Source: Ailanthus altissimus
Taxonomy: Eukaryota; Streptophyta; Magnoliopsida; Sapindales; Simaroubaceae
NCBI GenBank assembly: GCA_946807835.1
Contig: OX327711.1
Span: 19,255,501-19,319,500 of the forward strand
Direction: 5' to 3'
Length of the DNA stretch: 64,000 nt
A program made the position numbers and the translations under genes. Shown here one piece after another: positions 26,277 through 38,532 of this stretch (positions are counted from its first letter, which is position 1; the number at the start of each line of letters is the position of its first letter). The notes beneath the pieces are model-generated. The model saw only the letters and a program-made list of their open reading frames with translations. It was not told the origin of the DNA and did not search any database.

Positions 26277-26286
26277 TGTATATATG
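26277..26286 (+). promoter_or_regulatory. TATA box of the intact GDSL gene
   Basis: TGTATATATG lies about 75 bp before the start codon. Weaker match than the box of the pseudogene, but position and sequence fit a plant core promoter. Confidence 0.45.
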
Positions 26287-26361
26287 GACCAGGCACATAA
26301 TAGAATAGGTAGATAATTGTGAAGCCAAAAAACAATATCTTTAAACTTTTTTTCGTTTACC

Positions 26362-28851
26362 ATGAAAATTTTTCATCTCTTCTTTGCTTTGTGTTTATTG
26401 AGGACAGTTTCAACAAGTCCTCAAAGATATGAAGCAATATTCAACTTTGGTGATTCTCTGAGTGACACCGGAAATTTACTTCTATCTGGTTCCCTTGCAT
26501 TTCCCGCCATTGGAAAGCCCCCTTATGGTGAAACCTTCTTTAGGCATGCAACTGGCCGGTGCTCGGATGGACGACTTGTTATTGATTTTATCGGTAAACT
26601 GATATCTCCCTGTCATCAGTAATTATAAGTTACTTTATATATCAGTTTGGAACTCGATATTAATGTTCTCAGAAACATGACATTGCGGTTCTAATTATGA
26701 TGTAGCTGAAGCATTTAAGTTGCCACATTTGCGGCCATACCTAGGACTAACCAAGGGCAAAAGTTTCAAACAAGGGGTGAATTTCGCAGTTGCCGGAGCT
26801 ACCGCACTCAACAAAGAGTTTTTCTACGAGCAAAAAGTTGGATCGCTTTTGTGGACAAATGCTTCCTTGAGTATTCAGCTTGATTGGTTCAAGAAGCTCA
26901 AGCCCTCACTTTGCACTAGTAAACAAGGTGACAGTGACTAAAACCTACACTTTCACGGCTGCTTAATTATTGCTCTCGAGTAAACTTAATGATTACATTT
27001 TTACTCTGGTCACAGAGTGTGATAACTACTTCAAGAGATCGCTGTTTTTCGTGGGTGAGATAGGTGGAAATGACTATAATTATCCTTCCCTTGTTGGTGG
27101 AAGCATTAATCAACTGCAGGCATACGTGCCTCTCGTTATTGAAGCAATTATTAACGCCACCAGTGTAAGTTTGATCAAACGGATCGTCCTGACTATAGGA
27201 TATCTTCCTATCTTTAATTAGTTTATGTGGCTCATATATCTGTAATAAATGTGGTAGCCAACCAAGGGAGTTTATGATAAAACGAAAATGGTTCACCTAA
27301 GTTAGTGGGACTTAGGGTATGTTTGAAACTATTGTCTTGCCCCATTTTATTTCACAATAAATGTTTATCACTTTACCCTACTACTGATTATATTGACATA
27401 GAATTATTATATTTAACAGTCATTATAAATTAAAAATCACAGCACTTCAATCTCAAACATGCCTTTAACGAAGTTCACTTCTCAAAATTTGCAAATACAA
27501 TATACACATGTAAGTAGCAGATGAAAAAAATGAAAAAAAAGGGGGAAGAAATAGTACTAAGCATGAAAATACAAATATAATAGATGTATGTAGGAACTGA
27601 AATTACTTGGCCAATAAAAAATATTGCCCCGTTTTAACTATCGTACTTTTCCTGTTTTTAAAAATATTATTTTGTTGGATGTTTTTTTAGATGTTGATCG
27701 AGGAAGGTGCGGTGGAGCTAGTGGTTCCAGGAAATTTGCCAATCGGGTGCTCGGCTCTGTACTTAACGTTGTTCCGAAGCCCTAACGAAACTGACTACGA
27801 TAAAAATGGGTGTTTGAAAGCACAAAATGCATTTGCTGTGTATCATAACAATAAGCTCAAGGCTGCCTTGCAAATGTTGAGAGTCAAGTATCCCCATGCT
27901 AAGATCATTTACGCCGACTACTATGGTGCTGCCATGCGTTTCTATGGTGATCCTCAACGTTATGGTGAGTTTTGGTGACAAATCAATAATTTTTTAGTAC
28001 AATTAACGGGGTTCATTATTAATTCTAGGAGAAATTTGAGGACAAATGAAAATGGGACAAACATTTTAAAGACTGCAATGAATTTTAGGTGAAGAAAACT
28101 GTAAACCATGCACACACATATATAGTACATATGTATATGGGATGATAACATTTGAGTCCTTTATTTATTATATTTTCTCAATTAAGGATATAAATTATCT
28201 TTTTTTTATCGAAAAGGCCCCTAGCCTTACGAAATAATCAGAGTACCCTTAATGCTATTGAATTTTGACCATTATAATGTCAGTGTTCCTAATTAAAAAG
28301 TATCTTTGACATTTTTATAATAGTCAAGGACATACTTGATACAAATGGATAAATTATGTCTTTATTTTAGGAAATATAAAAAAGTACAGGAAAATAGCCT
28401 CTTTTATGTACAGTGCTAGGTAAGGTGGTTGGCACTTGGCACTTTTATGTGAATCTGAGTGATAAAATTTAGTGGCAGTAAACAAGCTGTCTGATGTGTA
28501 CACAACTTGACCTCAACTACTCAACTTTCTAATAATTACTTCCAGCTAGATCAATTTAACAGATATTTGGTACGTCATTTATTGCTTTTTTTAAGGGAAT
28601 TAATTTAATCGAATCATTTTGGTTTCTAATTCATTGATGCAGGATTCTCCGGCGCAGTGCTAAAAGCTTGTTGTGGCGGAGGCGGACCTTACAATTTCAA
28701 TAATTCAGCGAGGTGCGGCCACCCTGAATCAGAAGCTTGTGAAAATCCATCTAGTTTTGCAAATTGGGATGGCATCCACTTAACAGAAGCTGCTTATCGC
28801 TACATTTCCCATGGTTTACTCAAGGGCCGTTTTTCTATTCCATCTCTCTAA
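26362..28851 (+). CDS. GDSL esterase/lipase (SGNH hydrolase family)
   Basis: A secreted hydrolase of the plant GDSL family, acting on ester bonds; the substrate cannot be told from sequence. Exons 26362-26593, 26706-26927, 27016-27164, 27691-27964 and 28643-28851 join in frame to 361 residues, the usual length. Residues 1-18 form a hydrophobic signal peptide. Block [11 protein letters not shown] places the nucleophile at Ser32; block II is in VNFAVAGAT; block III GGNDYN has Asn170; block V WDGIHL supplies Asp335 and His338, so the catalytic set is complete. The exon layout matches the pseudogene at 13485, indicating a local duplication. The closest plant annotations would be the acetylajmalan esterase-like or At1g28580-like group, by general resemblance only. 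Confidence 0.94.
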
Positions 28852-29011
28852 ATCTAAAGATACAAAGCGAATGCTCAACTTTTTAAATTGAAGTCTCCTA
28901 AAATTGATGTGATTTTAGGTTTTGTTTTTTTTTTTTGGTCTTGTAAGTTTTATTGAATTCAGAATTCAAATAACAGTGATGGTTAATAATAATTTTTTGT
29001 CTTAGTTAGTT
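28852..29011. other. 3' flank of the GDSL gene
   Basis: AT-rich 3' UTR and downstream sequence with T-runs; no distinct AATAAA signal stands out. Confidence 0.4.
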
Positions 29012-29515
29012 CTTTTTTTTTGGAGAGAAGAATGTAAATTTTATTGAAGAAAGTAATCATGATGGATACAATGACTCATAAAGTGAGGCATAGAATGACA
29101 TCACACCTTATCAACAAGATGACTTACAACATATTTGGTTAAAAAATGAGCCACTTTGTTTCCATCCCTTCTAATAAAACCACAAGAAACATCCTTCATA
29201 CCAATTAATTTGTTGAAAATTGAGCTTAAAATATTACCCTCCATCCTCGAGAATGATTGCTGCTCTAAGCATTGTACAATGTTGAGACAATCTACTTCAA
29301 CATAATTTATTGTGATATCATTTTCAATGGATGCCTTTATTCCATGAAAAACTGCCAAACTCTCAACTGTTAATAAAGATAAATTGCCAACTATTGATTT
29401 TGACATAGCAAACCAACTCAAGCCTTCATTTTCTCGCACCACAGACCAAGGCCAATCCTCATTCTGGCTTCATCAATTGCCGCATCAAAGTTACCTTTTA
29501 ATTGATTCGTATATA
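29012..29515 (-). pseudogene. 5'-truncated LINE: RNase H domain and 3' end
   Basis: Minus-strand frame 29101-29442 reads as the plant LINE RNase H-like domain: LLTVESLAVFHGIKASIE, then VEVDCLNIVQCLEQ and RRDGNKVAHFLTK. The preceding VNFDAAID-like start is out of frame near 29440-29510. On its 3' side (lower coordinates) lies a T-run at 29012-29022 that could be the complement of the poly(A) tail. It sits just beyond the GDSL gene and carries stops upstream, so it is dead. Confidence 0.75.
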
Positions 29516-29816
29516 GAAGAATCTGCCTGTAATTAATAATTTAAAATTTTATATTATTTTATTATTTAATAATTATTTGACTCGTTATTATTTAAAATAT
29601 AATTTAAAATATATAATATTAGTCTAAGTGATAGTACTAGTGAATAATTAATATGCTGTTTTTATTACCCGTGGTCTCTAAACATTGGTTGGTTGAAACT
29701 TGAAATCCAACGTCAGGATCCCATGCAAGACTTTCCTAAGCGAGAGATTGGAAGTCAAAATCAGTTAGTTTGCTTACATCAATTTGCCTTTTATGGGTTT
29801 ATGGTTATATCTAAAA

Positions 29817-30063
29817 ACAATTATCACTTTAATCCTTATATTTTTATTAAATTATTTATAATATTTATAATATTTTAAAAATTATTAATTAAATATTTTA
29901 CGTACTAAAATGATCATATTTTAAGAATGAAAATGTAATAAAAAAATTAAGATGAAAATAATAGTAAAAACACCTCTAAAAAAAATAATTAATAATTTTA
30001 AAATATTAAAAACTATGTAAGTAATTGAATGAAAACATAAAAATTAAAGTGTCAATTTCCCTT
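29817..30063. mobile_element. ~247-bp MITE with TIRs (copy A)
   Basis: Ends are inverted copies: AATTATCACTTTAATCCTTA on the left; on the right, in complement, AAATTGACACTTTAATTTTTA. The similarity continues inward (TTTTTATTAAATTA against GTTTTCATTCAATTA). AT-rich interior without coding. Related to the element at 30308. Confidence 0.65.
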
Positions 30064-30307
30064 TCTAAATTAATTAAAACATCCATTTGGGTATTAAAAA
30101 AGAAAAAGAATCTCACCATTTCTCTTTGTTCTCATTCTCAACGATCACTTAATAAGGAAACTACTAATATATATATATATATATTTTGGAGACTACATTT
30201 TTTTTTTGTAGCATCAGGATCTAGAGAAAGTTTATTATATATTAGAGGTCGTATAATTATATGATAATATTATAACATATATATTTTTATTTAATGACCA
30301 AATATAA

Positions 30308-30562
30308 GAAAATTGACAGTTTAGTCTCTATATTTTTATTGAATTACTCATTTAATTTTTAGCATTTTAAAATTTACTAATTACAACTTTTGGGGACCTT
30401 TTTGCTACTATTTTTATTCCTGAAATATATTTTTTTACTGCCATTTTTATTTTTGAAATATGATTATTTTAGTCTCTAAGAGACCTAATTGATAAATTTT
30501 AAAATGTCAAAAATTTTATGGATAATTCAAAAACAACATAGGGACTAAAGTGATAATTTCCC
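30308..30562. mobile_element. ~255-bp MITE with TIRs (copy B)
   Basis: Left end AAAATTGACAGTTTAGTCTC and right end, in complement, AAATTATCACTTTAGTCCC, followed on both sides by TATRTTTTTRTTGAATTA. The AATT(A/G)(T/A)CA(C/G)TTTAGTCC words are the same as in copy A and resemble those in the longer element at 24966-25980, so all three may belong to one clan. Confidence 0.7.
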
Positions 30563-31189
30563 ACTAATGTGTAATTAATTTTTTCTACAATCATAAATTC
30601 TACCCGATCAATGAAAATTCAAAACGTGAAAGTTAGCCATTCCATCAATTTAGTTAACTAATATATAGGTCATCCAGCACATGGTAACAACAGATTCAAG
30701 TAAAATAAAGATTAGGATTAAATTATCTTATAAAGAATGCTCTTTTCTCTATATGGACCCATTTGGAGATGTTTGCTTTAGTTTCAGTTTTTTAACAAAT
30801 CTGAGAAATTTTGCAGTGAACAAAAGAACAAGGAGAGATAGAGACAAGGGCGATTTTCGCCGGGTGGATAAGTTTCTCATTTAACATCTCACAGCCACAC
30901 AAAGAATTGATTATTTATACATCATTTGATCAAGCAATGAGAGCATTACAAGTGATTCAGCACTTTAGGTAATACAAACTAACTTGACCTAACATAATCA
31001 GAAAGCTTATTATAACTCCAGTTAAATTACAAATCGTCGACGAAACTCAAGAGAATTCACCGCAGTCGTTCCTGACAGTTAACAAACGTTAACATCAACA
31101 GTAACACGGTAGCTTTACATAGTAGAATAAATTGAACATAAATTATATAACTTTGAAAAAATAAACAAAATGGTTATTTAAGTAATGCA
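30563..31189. other. Spacer between the MITEs and the membrane-protein gene
   Basis: Contains the 3' flank of the minus-strand gene (31190 leftwards) and AT-rich sequence. A 67-codon plus-strand frame at 30681-30884 resembles nothing known. Confidence 0.4.
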
Positions 31190-32851
31190 TTAAGAGTCCC
31201 AAATGGGACCGAAAGCTGCAATTCCTGCACCCTTGCACGCATTGACAACGTCTCTGCTTCCTTCTGGGTTGCTTGTAACGATCACTACTTGAGCTCCCCA
31301 TCTTTTAGCAGCATCAATACTCATTTGCGACACATTGGGCCGACCAAGCACAGCGGTGTCATGAACAATTACTTTGTCTTTTGGATGCCCACTTACCAGT
31401 TCCTTAATTTCTTTACCGAAGTTTTGTTCAATCCCTTTAGCTACCCAAAGCAAGCACACGCTAGCTCTGCACGGCTGCAAGAGGAATGACAAAAACACGC
31501 ATATACCAGAACCTGTCGCGACCAACAGAACCCTTTCATACATGTTAGTGAGATAGGGGAGACCAGCGAAGTGCACCTGTCGAACCCACAAGTGGCTTGG
31601 TGGATTTGATACTAAGGACTTTGTGAAGTCACCAACAGCGCCGGCAAGCATCATATGTTCTGTTTTGTTATCAGAAATGATGCCGAAAGCGTGCCATTCC
31701 GATAAGGGGGAAGGACTAATCCTGCCCAATATACCCGCTTTAATTCCGCCTTCGAACTTTATGATAGAGGCATGGCCAGAAGGAGCGGAGACCTTGACGG
31801 GGACGCGTCTCACTGTCAACCACGGGATGATGATTAGTACTGTGATACCTATTGTGAACCAGAACTCTTGCTGTTTGACCAACCTTGAACCAAAGCCATT
31901 TGCATAGGATTTGGTTTTTGGGTCATAAGAGATTGTGAGCATGACAAAAGCCCATAAGAGTGCAAGCGCAGTCCAGCCGGCAAATCTGTGAATCCTTTCG
32001 AATACGTTGTGGTGGAGATGGCGGACAAGTGGAAATGCAGCCAAACAAGATAGACAGAGAAGAGAAAGAATTGCACTAGCAACTCCTATTATTTCTGAAG
32101 AAGTGTTTTCTGTGTCTTTAAGAGTAAGGACTAGGGCGTATATGAGCCAGGCAACTGAGGAAACCCCAGAGCTGCTATGTATGCCACCAAGACTTTGAAG
32201 AAGTGAGGTAGTGGCTGTCTTGACTGGGAGGGGCACCCAAGACCTTCCAAATAGTTTCACCACAAGCCAAAAGACGACCCGCAAGAAGGCCTCACTTCTG
32301 CAGAGTACCAAAGCAAAAATGTTTGCAATGGAAAAAAGGGCAGCTCTGTTTCTTGCATATGGGAAATGGCCGGTGGTTGCAAGAACCAAGCCAAGGATGT
32401 TCAGGGTGAAGCTAACCGCAAAGAGTTGCTTGTACACTGTGAACAGCCCTTGATCTAACAATATAATCGACAATCTTGATTCTTGCTTACGCGCAGGCTT
32501 CGATAGCTGCTCCCGCTTACTAGCGGATGGAATGATTGGCTTGTAGTATTTCTCCTCGTGCTCGCCTTCTTCTAATCTCTCAAGAACAGCATCATCTTCA
32601 GCATCAACCTCATCGTTATCATTGTTCTGAGGATCAAGATCACAGAAGTGGCTGCTGGGTCGGCTCATAGATTTTGTTATGGAAGAAGGGAACACTTTTG
32701 AAGAGTTGCCTTCGTTCCAAAAAGGCCAGATTCTCTTGCTGCTGACTCGAGATTCATCTTTTGGTGGTGTCGCGATAGCAAAAGGATCTGCATGAGGTTT
32801 AATCTCAAAGGCCACACCTCTGCAGCTGGAAAATCTCACTGGGGTTTGCAT
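31190..32851 (-). CDS. Six-helix membrane protein with ferric-reductase/FNR-like layout
   Basis: Single-exon gene of 553 codons, start at 32851. It matches what plant genome annotations often call 'adenylate-forming reductase'-like, although no adenylation domain is present; that name comes from similarity to the C-terminal part of fungal enzymes. Visible: a hydrophilic N-terminus with an acidic run (about 79-100), six hydrophobic helices (about 142-162, 170-200, 229-246, 254-277, 287-308, 330-347), His residues at helix edges (His162, His278, His280, His281, His288) that could bind haem or metal, then a soluble C-terminal half with the nucleotide-binding-like VATGSGI (444-450). This suggests an electron-transfer membrane protein; substrate and location are unknown. 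Its TATA box is at 32961-32970. Confidence 0.9.
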   Translation of the reverse strand: MQTPVRFSSCRGVAFEIKPHADPFAIATPPKDESRVSSKRIWPFWNEGNSSKVFPSSITKSMSRPSSHFCDLDPQNNDNDEVDAEDDAVLERLEEGEHEEKYYKPIIPSASKREQLSKPARKQESRLSIILLDQGLFTVYKQLFAVSFTLNILGLVLATTGHFPYARNRAALFSIANIFALVLCRSEAFLRVVFWLVVKLFGRSWVPLPVKTATTSLLQSLGGIHSSSGVSSVAWLIYALVLTLKDTENTSSEIIGVASAILSLLCLSCLAAFPLVRHLHHNVFERIHRFAGWTALALLWAFVMLTISYDPKTKSYANGFGSRLVKQQEFWFTIGITVLIIIPWLTVRRVPVKVSAPSGHASIIKFEGGIKAGILGRISPSPLSEWHAFGIISDNKTEHMMLAGAVGDFTKSLVSNPPSHLWVRQVHFAGLPYLTNMYERVLLVATGSGICVFLSFLLQPCRASVCLLWVAKGIEQNFGKEIKELVSGHPKDKVIVHDTAVLGRPNVSQMSIDAAKRWGAQVVIVTSNPEGSRDVVNACKGAGIAAFGPIWDS

Positions 32852-32960
32852 GGTTTTGTATTTTTCCTCTCACAGCAAGAAGATGAAGTTGCACTGACTG
32901 AAGAAATATTTATTAAGTGATTCTAAAGCTGGTATGTGCTCATTGCAAAGCCTCACTTGG

Positions 32961-32970
32961 CCTTTTATAG
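32961..32970 (-). promoter_or_regulatory. TATA box of the membrane-protein gene
   Basis: Minus-strand CTATAAAAGG, a near-perfect plant TATA box, 110 bp before the start codon at 32851. A pyrimidine/purine-mixed leader follows. This supports the chosen start. Confidence 0.65.
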
Positions 32971-35900
32971 GCTTTAGCAAGCATATCTGAGTCTTGACTT
33001 AATATATATTTTTTTAAATGTATCTGAGTCTTGACGTCGCCTTGTTAGAGATTATTTTACGTAGATGACTTGGTCGTGATATTCCTATTCAACAACCTCG
33101 TGAAATTGAGGGCAAAAGTTACTGTACCTGATGACCGACTTAACGGTTTTTACATTCTTCCAATTTATCACAAAGTTACGCTGGCATGTTAAGACTTATT
33201 ACAGCTTTGTCACCAAGTAAAAACAACCTAGTCAAGACTCGAGTATGTCTAGGTAAAAAAATATACTACTTCAAACTTGTTTTTATTTTTTACCTTCTAC
33301 AAATTTCAAGAGATTCATTGTAATTCATTTATGAAATCAAAAGTTCCTTTTGTGAATTCCCATCTATTTTTATCATGCTGTCGACTTAAATTTGTCTGTT
33401 CTTATTTCGGCTTATTCTTGAATAAGTTTTACTACTCTCAAATGTGAACATTTTTCTAATATATTATTAGTGACAAGAACTCTTCTTTTCTCAAAATTTG
33501 GCAAATCATTAATCATTTTGAACTTGTGAATGCTCTCTAGAACCACGCATAAGGAAATCTGATATTTGTATCATAGAATTAATTACAATTTACATCTAGT
33601 ATTAAGGGTATGCATTGATTTCTTATTGCAATAAACACTAAAGTGTTTGCAAAGACATAATAGAAACTGCCCCACATTTCGTCAATCAACCATCAATATA
33701 TTTATACCTTTAGGTCCCAATAATATTCTTACGCCACCTTTTTTTTTATTGTATCTGCATTCAGTAAAGTTGTAAATTATATGAATGTCAAGACTAAATA
33801 TTTGTAATATTCAGAATCTCAAACGAAATTAAATATTGTAAAACCAATAAAATACAATTATTTAAGTATTTATCTGTTATAAGATAAGTTAGAATTCTCA
33901 CCTAATTTAAGTTTTATTAACTTTTGACAAATCTTTTACCTCGTATATTGTATTAGTTATATATGATTAAGATCTATTGTTTTACTTTTATCAGCTATCA
34001 ATTGCATGTTAGTATTTTATTAGATAAAAGATTAAATTAGAAGATTAATTGGTCTATATAAGATACATACATGCCACTTGTTTTAATCCATTTCACTTCT
34101 CTCATCGTGTTACTTAATATACAAAATAAAACCTTAACTTATCAAATATCAACTTGAGTTACATAATCTACATTCATTGCCTGATTAACTGATAGCTTGT
34201 AACTTTTTACCGTTAACATAAACAGGAACCGGTGAAAATAGCTTATACACTTTGAGCTCTTTTGATTATTAAACAGATTATGAACTTTCAAAGGCTGTGA
34301 TCTTGGAATTTGGAAAGTCTCAATGCATCCATCACCAATAGAAAATGTTATTTATTTTTAATTTTTTAAAAGTAAAAAAAAATGTTATCTTGTTGTCATT
34401 CATACAAAATATTTTTTTTTTCGTAATATTCATTCAATTATTAGCATATAGCTGATATGAAATAGTATGCACGTTAATAGAAGAATTCCATTATTTCAAT
34501 GGATCATTTTTCCATCACGTACGCCATATACTTTAGTGCACATGCAACAAAGCACAACTTGATTAGCTATCAACCTTATTGAGATATATTTCTTATTGGA
34601 GAAATTGCCAATAAAAACCCTAGCAATTCAATTTTATTAGTTTGACTCCAAGCATTTGCTCACTAGCTTTCAAAAGCAGTACTTTTTGGACCGTTATCGA
34701 AAGCCAGCATGCTCGACCTGGAAGACAAATAAAAGCTTCTGACTTCGACTTCCCATTTCTTCTTGACTTTCTATGGGAAGTCTTCGTTCATCCACTTGCA
34801 ACTAAAAGCATCTCCAGCACACGTTCAAATTATTTGTTCATGGATCCACACCTTTGATCATTGAACCTTAGTCAATAAAGCGGGTTACACTTGTCTTTTC
34901 TCCTCTTCATATGAAGAGCATCTCTTTTGTTGATCACATGTATGAGAACCCAAGTTGTGGTCGCGAGGCCACGCCATACGGATAACAACTATGTACCTTT
35001 CAGTGTGTTTTAGCTGCTCCTATCCTTCATTGCAAAGTCAGAAAAATGCACTATAACAACTGATCTAATGACAAACTGGAAGGCATCAAACTTGAAAGTT
35101 TGTAAATGACCAGGTCTTAATTAGACTCTCACTATTTAAGTGTGGCCATATTTTGTGTTGTTAAATCGATTCTCTGTAATATTATAGTGTTCAATTACTG
35201 CCTCAAGCGATGCCTCTCGTCAACTGAAAAGTGAAATGGTAATGGACATTCATGCATTAATTAAGAATATCAATTATTATACAATACTACAACTTGGCTT
35301 TCGTCGACTAGGGGCTTCTGATTCTTGAAGTAATTAATGGAAAAACGATTGAAAAATAGCGTGATTAGATGTAAGTCTAATTAAGCATTTTAAAACTGTA
35401 CTTAGTATTTTTCTAATGACTTGAAGTGACATCATGGTATTTTTTTTAATTAACAACGTACAACATGAAATGATTCCGTTTCAACCCTAACAATCTTTGT
35501 GGAAACTGAATATTGCCAGTTTGCCACTTTTTTTTTTCCAATCTTGGAACTTCATTCTGTCAATTAAAATTATTGCGGGTGGCAAAGATTATTTTTTTGC
35601 AACTTAACGCTAATTTGGTGCTTCTACTACAATTTGCTAAATAATCATTCGTGTTAATAATTCAGTTAAATGCCCGGCTTATCCAGGCTGGAGAGAATTT
35701 TTTTTTTTAAAAAAAGAATGTACTTACTCAAAAGAATATTTATCGCCTTGGCATATGCTGAGCAATAGCGACTCTTTTCGTAGGCAATTTAGGTGGTTGC
35801 TTAAGATTTATTTTTTGAAAAAAGCCCCACAAAAATATAAATAGAAAATATTAGTATTTACTAGAATTCGTTATATCTAAAATAAAGAAGAGTTATCTTT

Positions 35901-36344
35901 TTAATAACCATTCAAATCACGTTAAATAATTATTCAGGTCAACTTATTTTCTTAAATTTAATTTTTCTAAAATAAATTCATGAAATTAATTGTTAAAATA
36001 AACTTACTACATCTCTTCTAAAATTTCTATAATAAGATACCATTTTTTCCTAATTCCATTGTTCACGCTCATGTTCCTTTTAATTATTTTTCTTAAAATA
36101 ATAAATATTAAATAAATAATTTTTATGATAAATTTATATTTTATATTAAAAAAACTCAAAAATTTTGCTTAAGGCCCCAAATTTTTTTGAGCTGCACTGA
36201 TTTTCAGACACCCTTGCAAATGTTTCATCAAATTTTGTCATTTCATTAAATACTGATTTTCTTTCTTTTACAGTTTCTTCATAGAGATACTCTCGAACAA
36301 ACTTACATGAAAAACCAAACAATATTAGCACAAGGCGAACAAAA
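32971..36344. other. Gene-poor AT-rich region
   Basis: Upstream sequence of the minus-strand membrane-protein gene, then mixed AT-rich DNA. A 71-codon frame at 34642-34857 and a 61-codon minus frame at 36146-36331 resemble no protein I know. I see no transposon ends or RNA gene here. Confidence 0.5.
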
Positions 36345-37000
36345 ATTGACTAACTTGTCATAATGCATTTTCCTTCCTGAAAAATGTGCGTGCAGTATGA
36401 GGTTATGATTTTCGCATATTATTCTGATCAATTAAACGAGTTGTAAGTTGTCCAGAAGGATCAATTTTCAAATTCTTCAAGCAATTTAGCAGCCTTACTG
36501 ATTAATAGCTGACTTTGCCCAAGTTTATTGGGATAAAGTCACCTTCATAACCTCTGGCCAAGCAAATGAATTGAAGCAAAGCTAGAAGAAATAAACCGAT
36601 GCCACCAGACCAATGCCTAAGCACAAGATATTTACAAATATCCCGAAAATAGTTTAACAGTTCCTTTCAAATAAAATCCTGTCGAAAGATTTCACGAAAT
36701 AATGTCATCACAAGGCAAACCAAACTTGACTAACTGATTTGTGCCCGATGCAATTTTCTTCCTGATAAATGTGTATACATTATAAAATTATTATTTATTC
36801 CAGATTATTGCAATTGATTGAACCAGTTCTAAGATGTCAAGTTTCAAATTCTTCAAGCAAAAGAGAAGCCAGAAATTATAAACTCATCAACAAAGATGCT
36901 AATTACTTATTAATAGCAGACTTTGTCCAAGTCTACTGAGCTAAAGTCTCCTTCAGATGCCATACCTCTGGGCAAGCAAATGAATTGAAGCAAACTAACG
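36345..37000. repeat. Diverged tandem duplication, period ~380 bp
   Basis: 36360-36585 and 36740-36995 share, in order, ATTTTCCTTCCTGA, TTCAAATTCTTCAAGCAA, TTAATAGCNGACTTTGYCCA and AGCAAATGAATTGAAGCAAA, with indels between. Neither copy is open as a protein; they may be old untranslated or pseudogene sequence. Confidence 0.7.
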
Positions 37001-37361
37001 AATCTCCTAGAAAGGGTCAAAGGCTTTGTAACGACGATCTGGCTAACATGCACTTGGCGAATTCATAGACATGTTTATCCCACTCCTCGAATAATAAATT
37101 TCATTAATTACTGCACTCTTATAGAGTTACTAAAACCGGGACTCTTTTTGTCTTTGGTGGTAAGACTCTTTCTTACGGGTTTAAATTTAATTGAAGTCAT
37201 CATGTTGAATAATTGACAAAGACAAAATCATCTTTACATTCGATGACATGATCATTTGATGTAAATCAATACGTAGAAGGTATATGGACTTGGTTTCCTT
37301 ACTTACCTGATAGAGAGTGAGCTCCACGGGTTACAAGCTAAGATGTAATTAGCTTACTAAT

Positions 37362-38204
37362 TATTGGAGAAATCGTCATTCTCCTCGTAAGATTAAGTTA
37401 AAGTGAAAAATTTTAATTAAGTTCAACCTTAAACTCTTACCTCTTTTGCATAACGGAATAACCTAGATATCAAGCAATATAGCAAGAACTCAAAACAGAT
37501 AATGAAGAGTACAACATAATCACATATGTGGTTCGGTCAATTATTTACGTCTACGATAGATTTAAGGATCCTAAACTCTCTTATTAACTCCCTAGAGAAT
37601 TTACAGAAAAATTCAATGAAGAACCCTCAAAATAATCTAATGTTTAGTGTACTCTTACTCTCCTACGAACAATGAATACCCAAACGGTTTCATCTTAGTG
37701 CACACAAGCACTTAGTGTCTATCTAGTTCTTCCCTCTCTTAAACTCTCTCTTAATACTTAATCTCAATTAAAGGGTTTATATAGATGTTATTTCATGTCT
37801 ATTCACACTAATCCTTATTGGAGAAAGAGTCTACTTATTTTAGAAGTCCAAAACTTTTCAAAACTCAGAAATTAGGATTTGAAACAGACTCTGCCCTCTT
37901 TGACGCCATGTGCCGAGGACCTAGTGCTACATCACTGAGTATGTTATGGTTGGTGTCGCGGCGCTGGATGCCTGGCACTGCGGCCCTGGATGTTTGGCAC
38001 TGCGGCGCTGACTTACTGATCTGGGCGTCGTGGCGCTCAACCCTGTCATCAGCCTCTATGTTTTTCTTACTTTCTTCGCGTCTTCAAGTTCCGTTTTGCT
38101 TCCCCATTCGTGTTCCACACGTCTTAATTCTTGTGACTCTCCTATTTGATATTCTTCTCAATTCTTGCCTAAACAAGATTGTTAAATTACCAAATCTCCA
38201 ATAA
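37362..38204 (-). repeat. 3' LTR of gag-only element copy 2
   Basis: Pairs with 39451-40294 and with the LTRs of copy 1. Holds the GC-rich word cluster at 37905-38040 (TCGCGGCGCTGGATG repeated with variants), locally expanded by a repeat of GCCTGGCACTGCGGC-like words. Confidence 0.8.
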
Positions 38205-38532
38205 AAATCTTTTATTGATTCAAAATCTCTAAATAAGAAGGCTTCTGGATCTGATCCACACCAATACTCTATCACCTAGAGTTAAGTCTAGTTAAGTCTC
38301 TAGCAAGACTTAACTTTTCCTGAGCTAGTGACTTTAGTCTCAAAGGACTTCGTACATCTTGCATAAGGTATAAATGTGTTGCAGTCCTTTCCGACCATCA
38401 TCACCTCGATGAACACAGTTTATATGTCACCTAGTGGTCTGTATTACCCCAACGCCCTGCGTTGGGCCACTCATGGTAATCCCCTTAAGCACATAGAGCT
38501 CATATGTACTTCTCACCCTCAAACCTTATAAA

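Noticed and set aside
30681..30884. 67-codon plus-strand frame downstream of the MITEs
   Set aside because: Composition and context do not support a gene; no similarity recognised.
34642..34857. 71-codon plus-strand frame
   Set aside because: No signal, no domain, no flanking exon; length is expected by chance.
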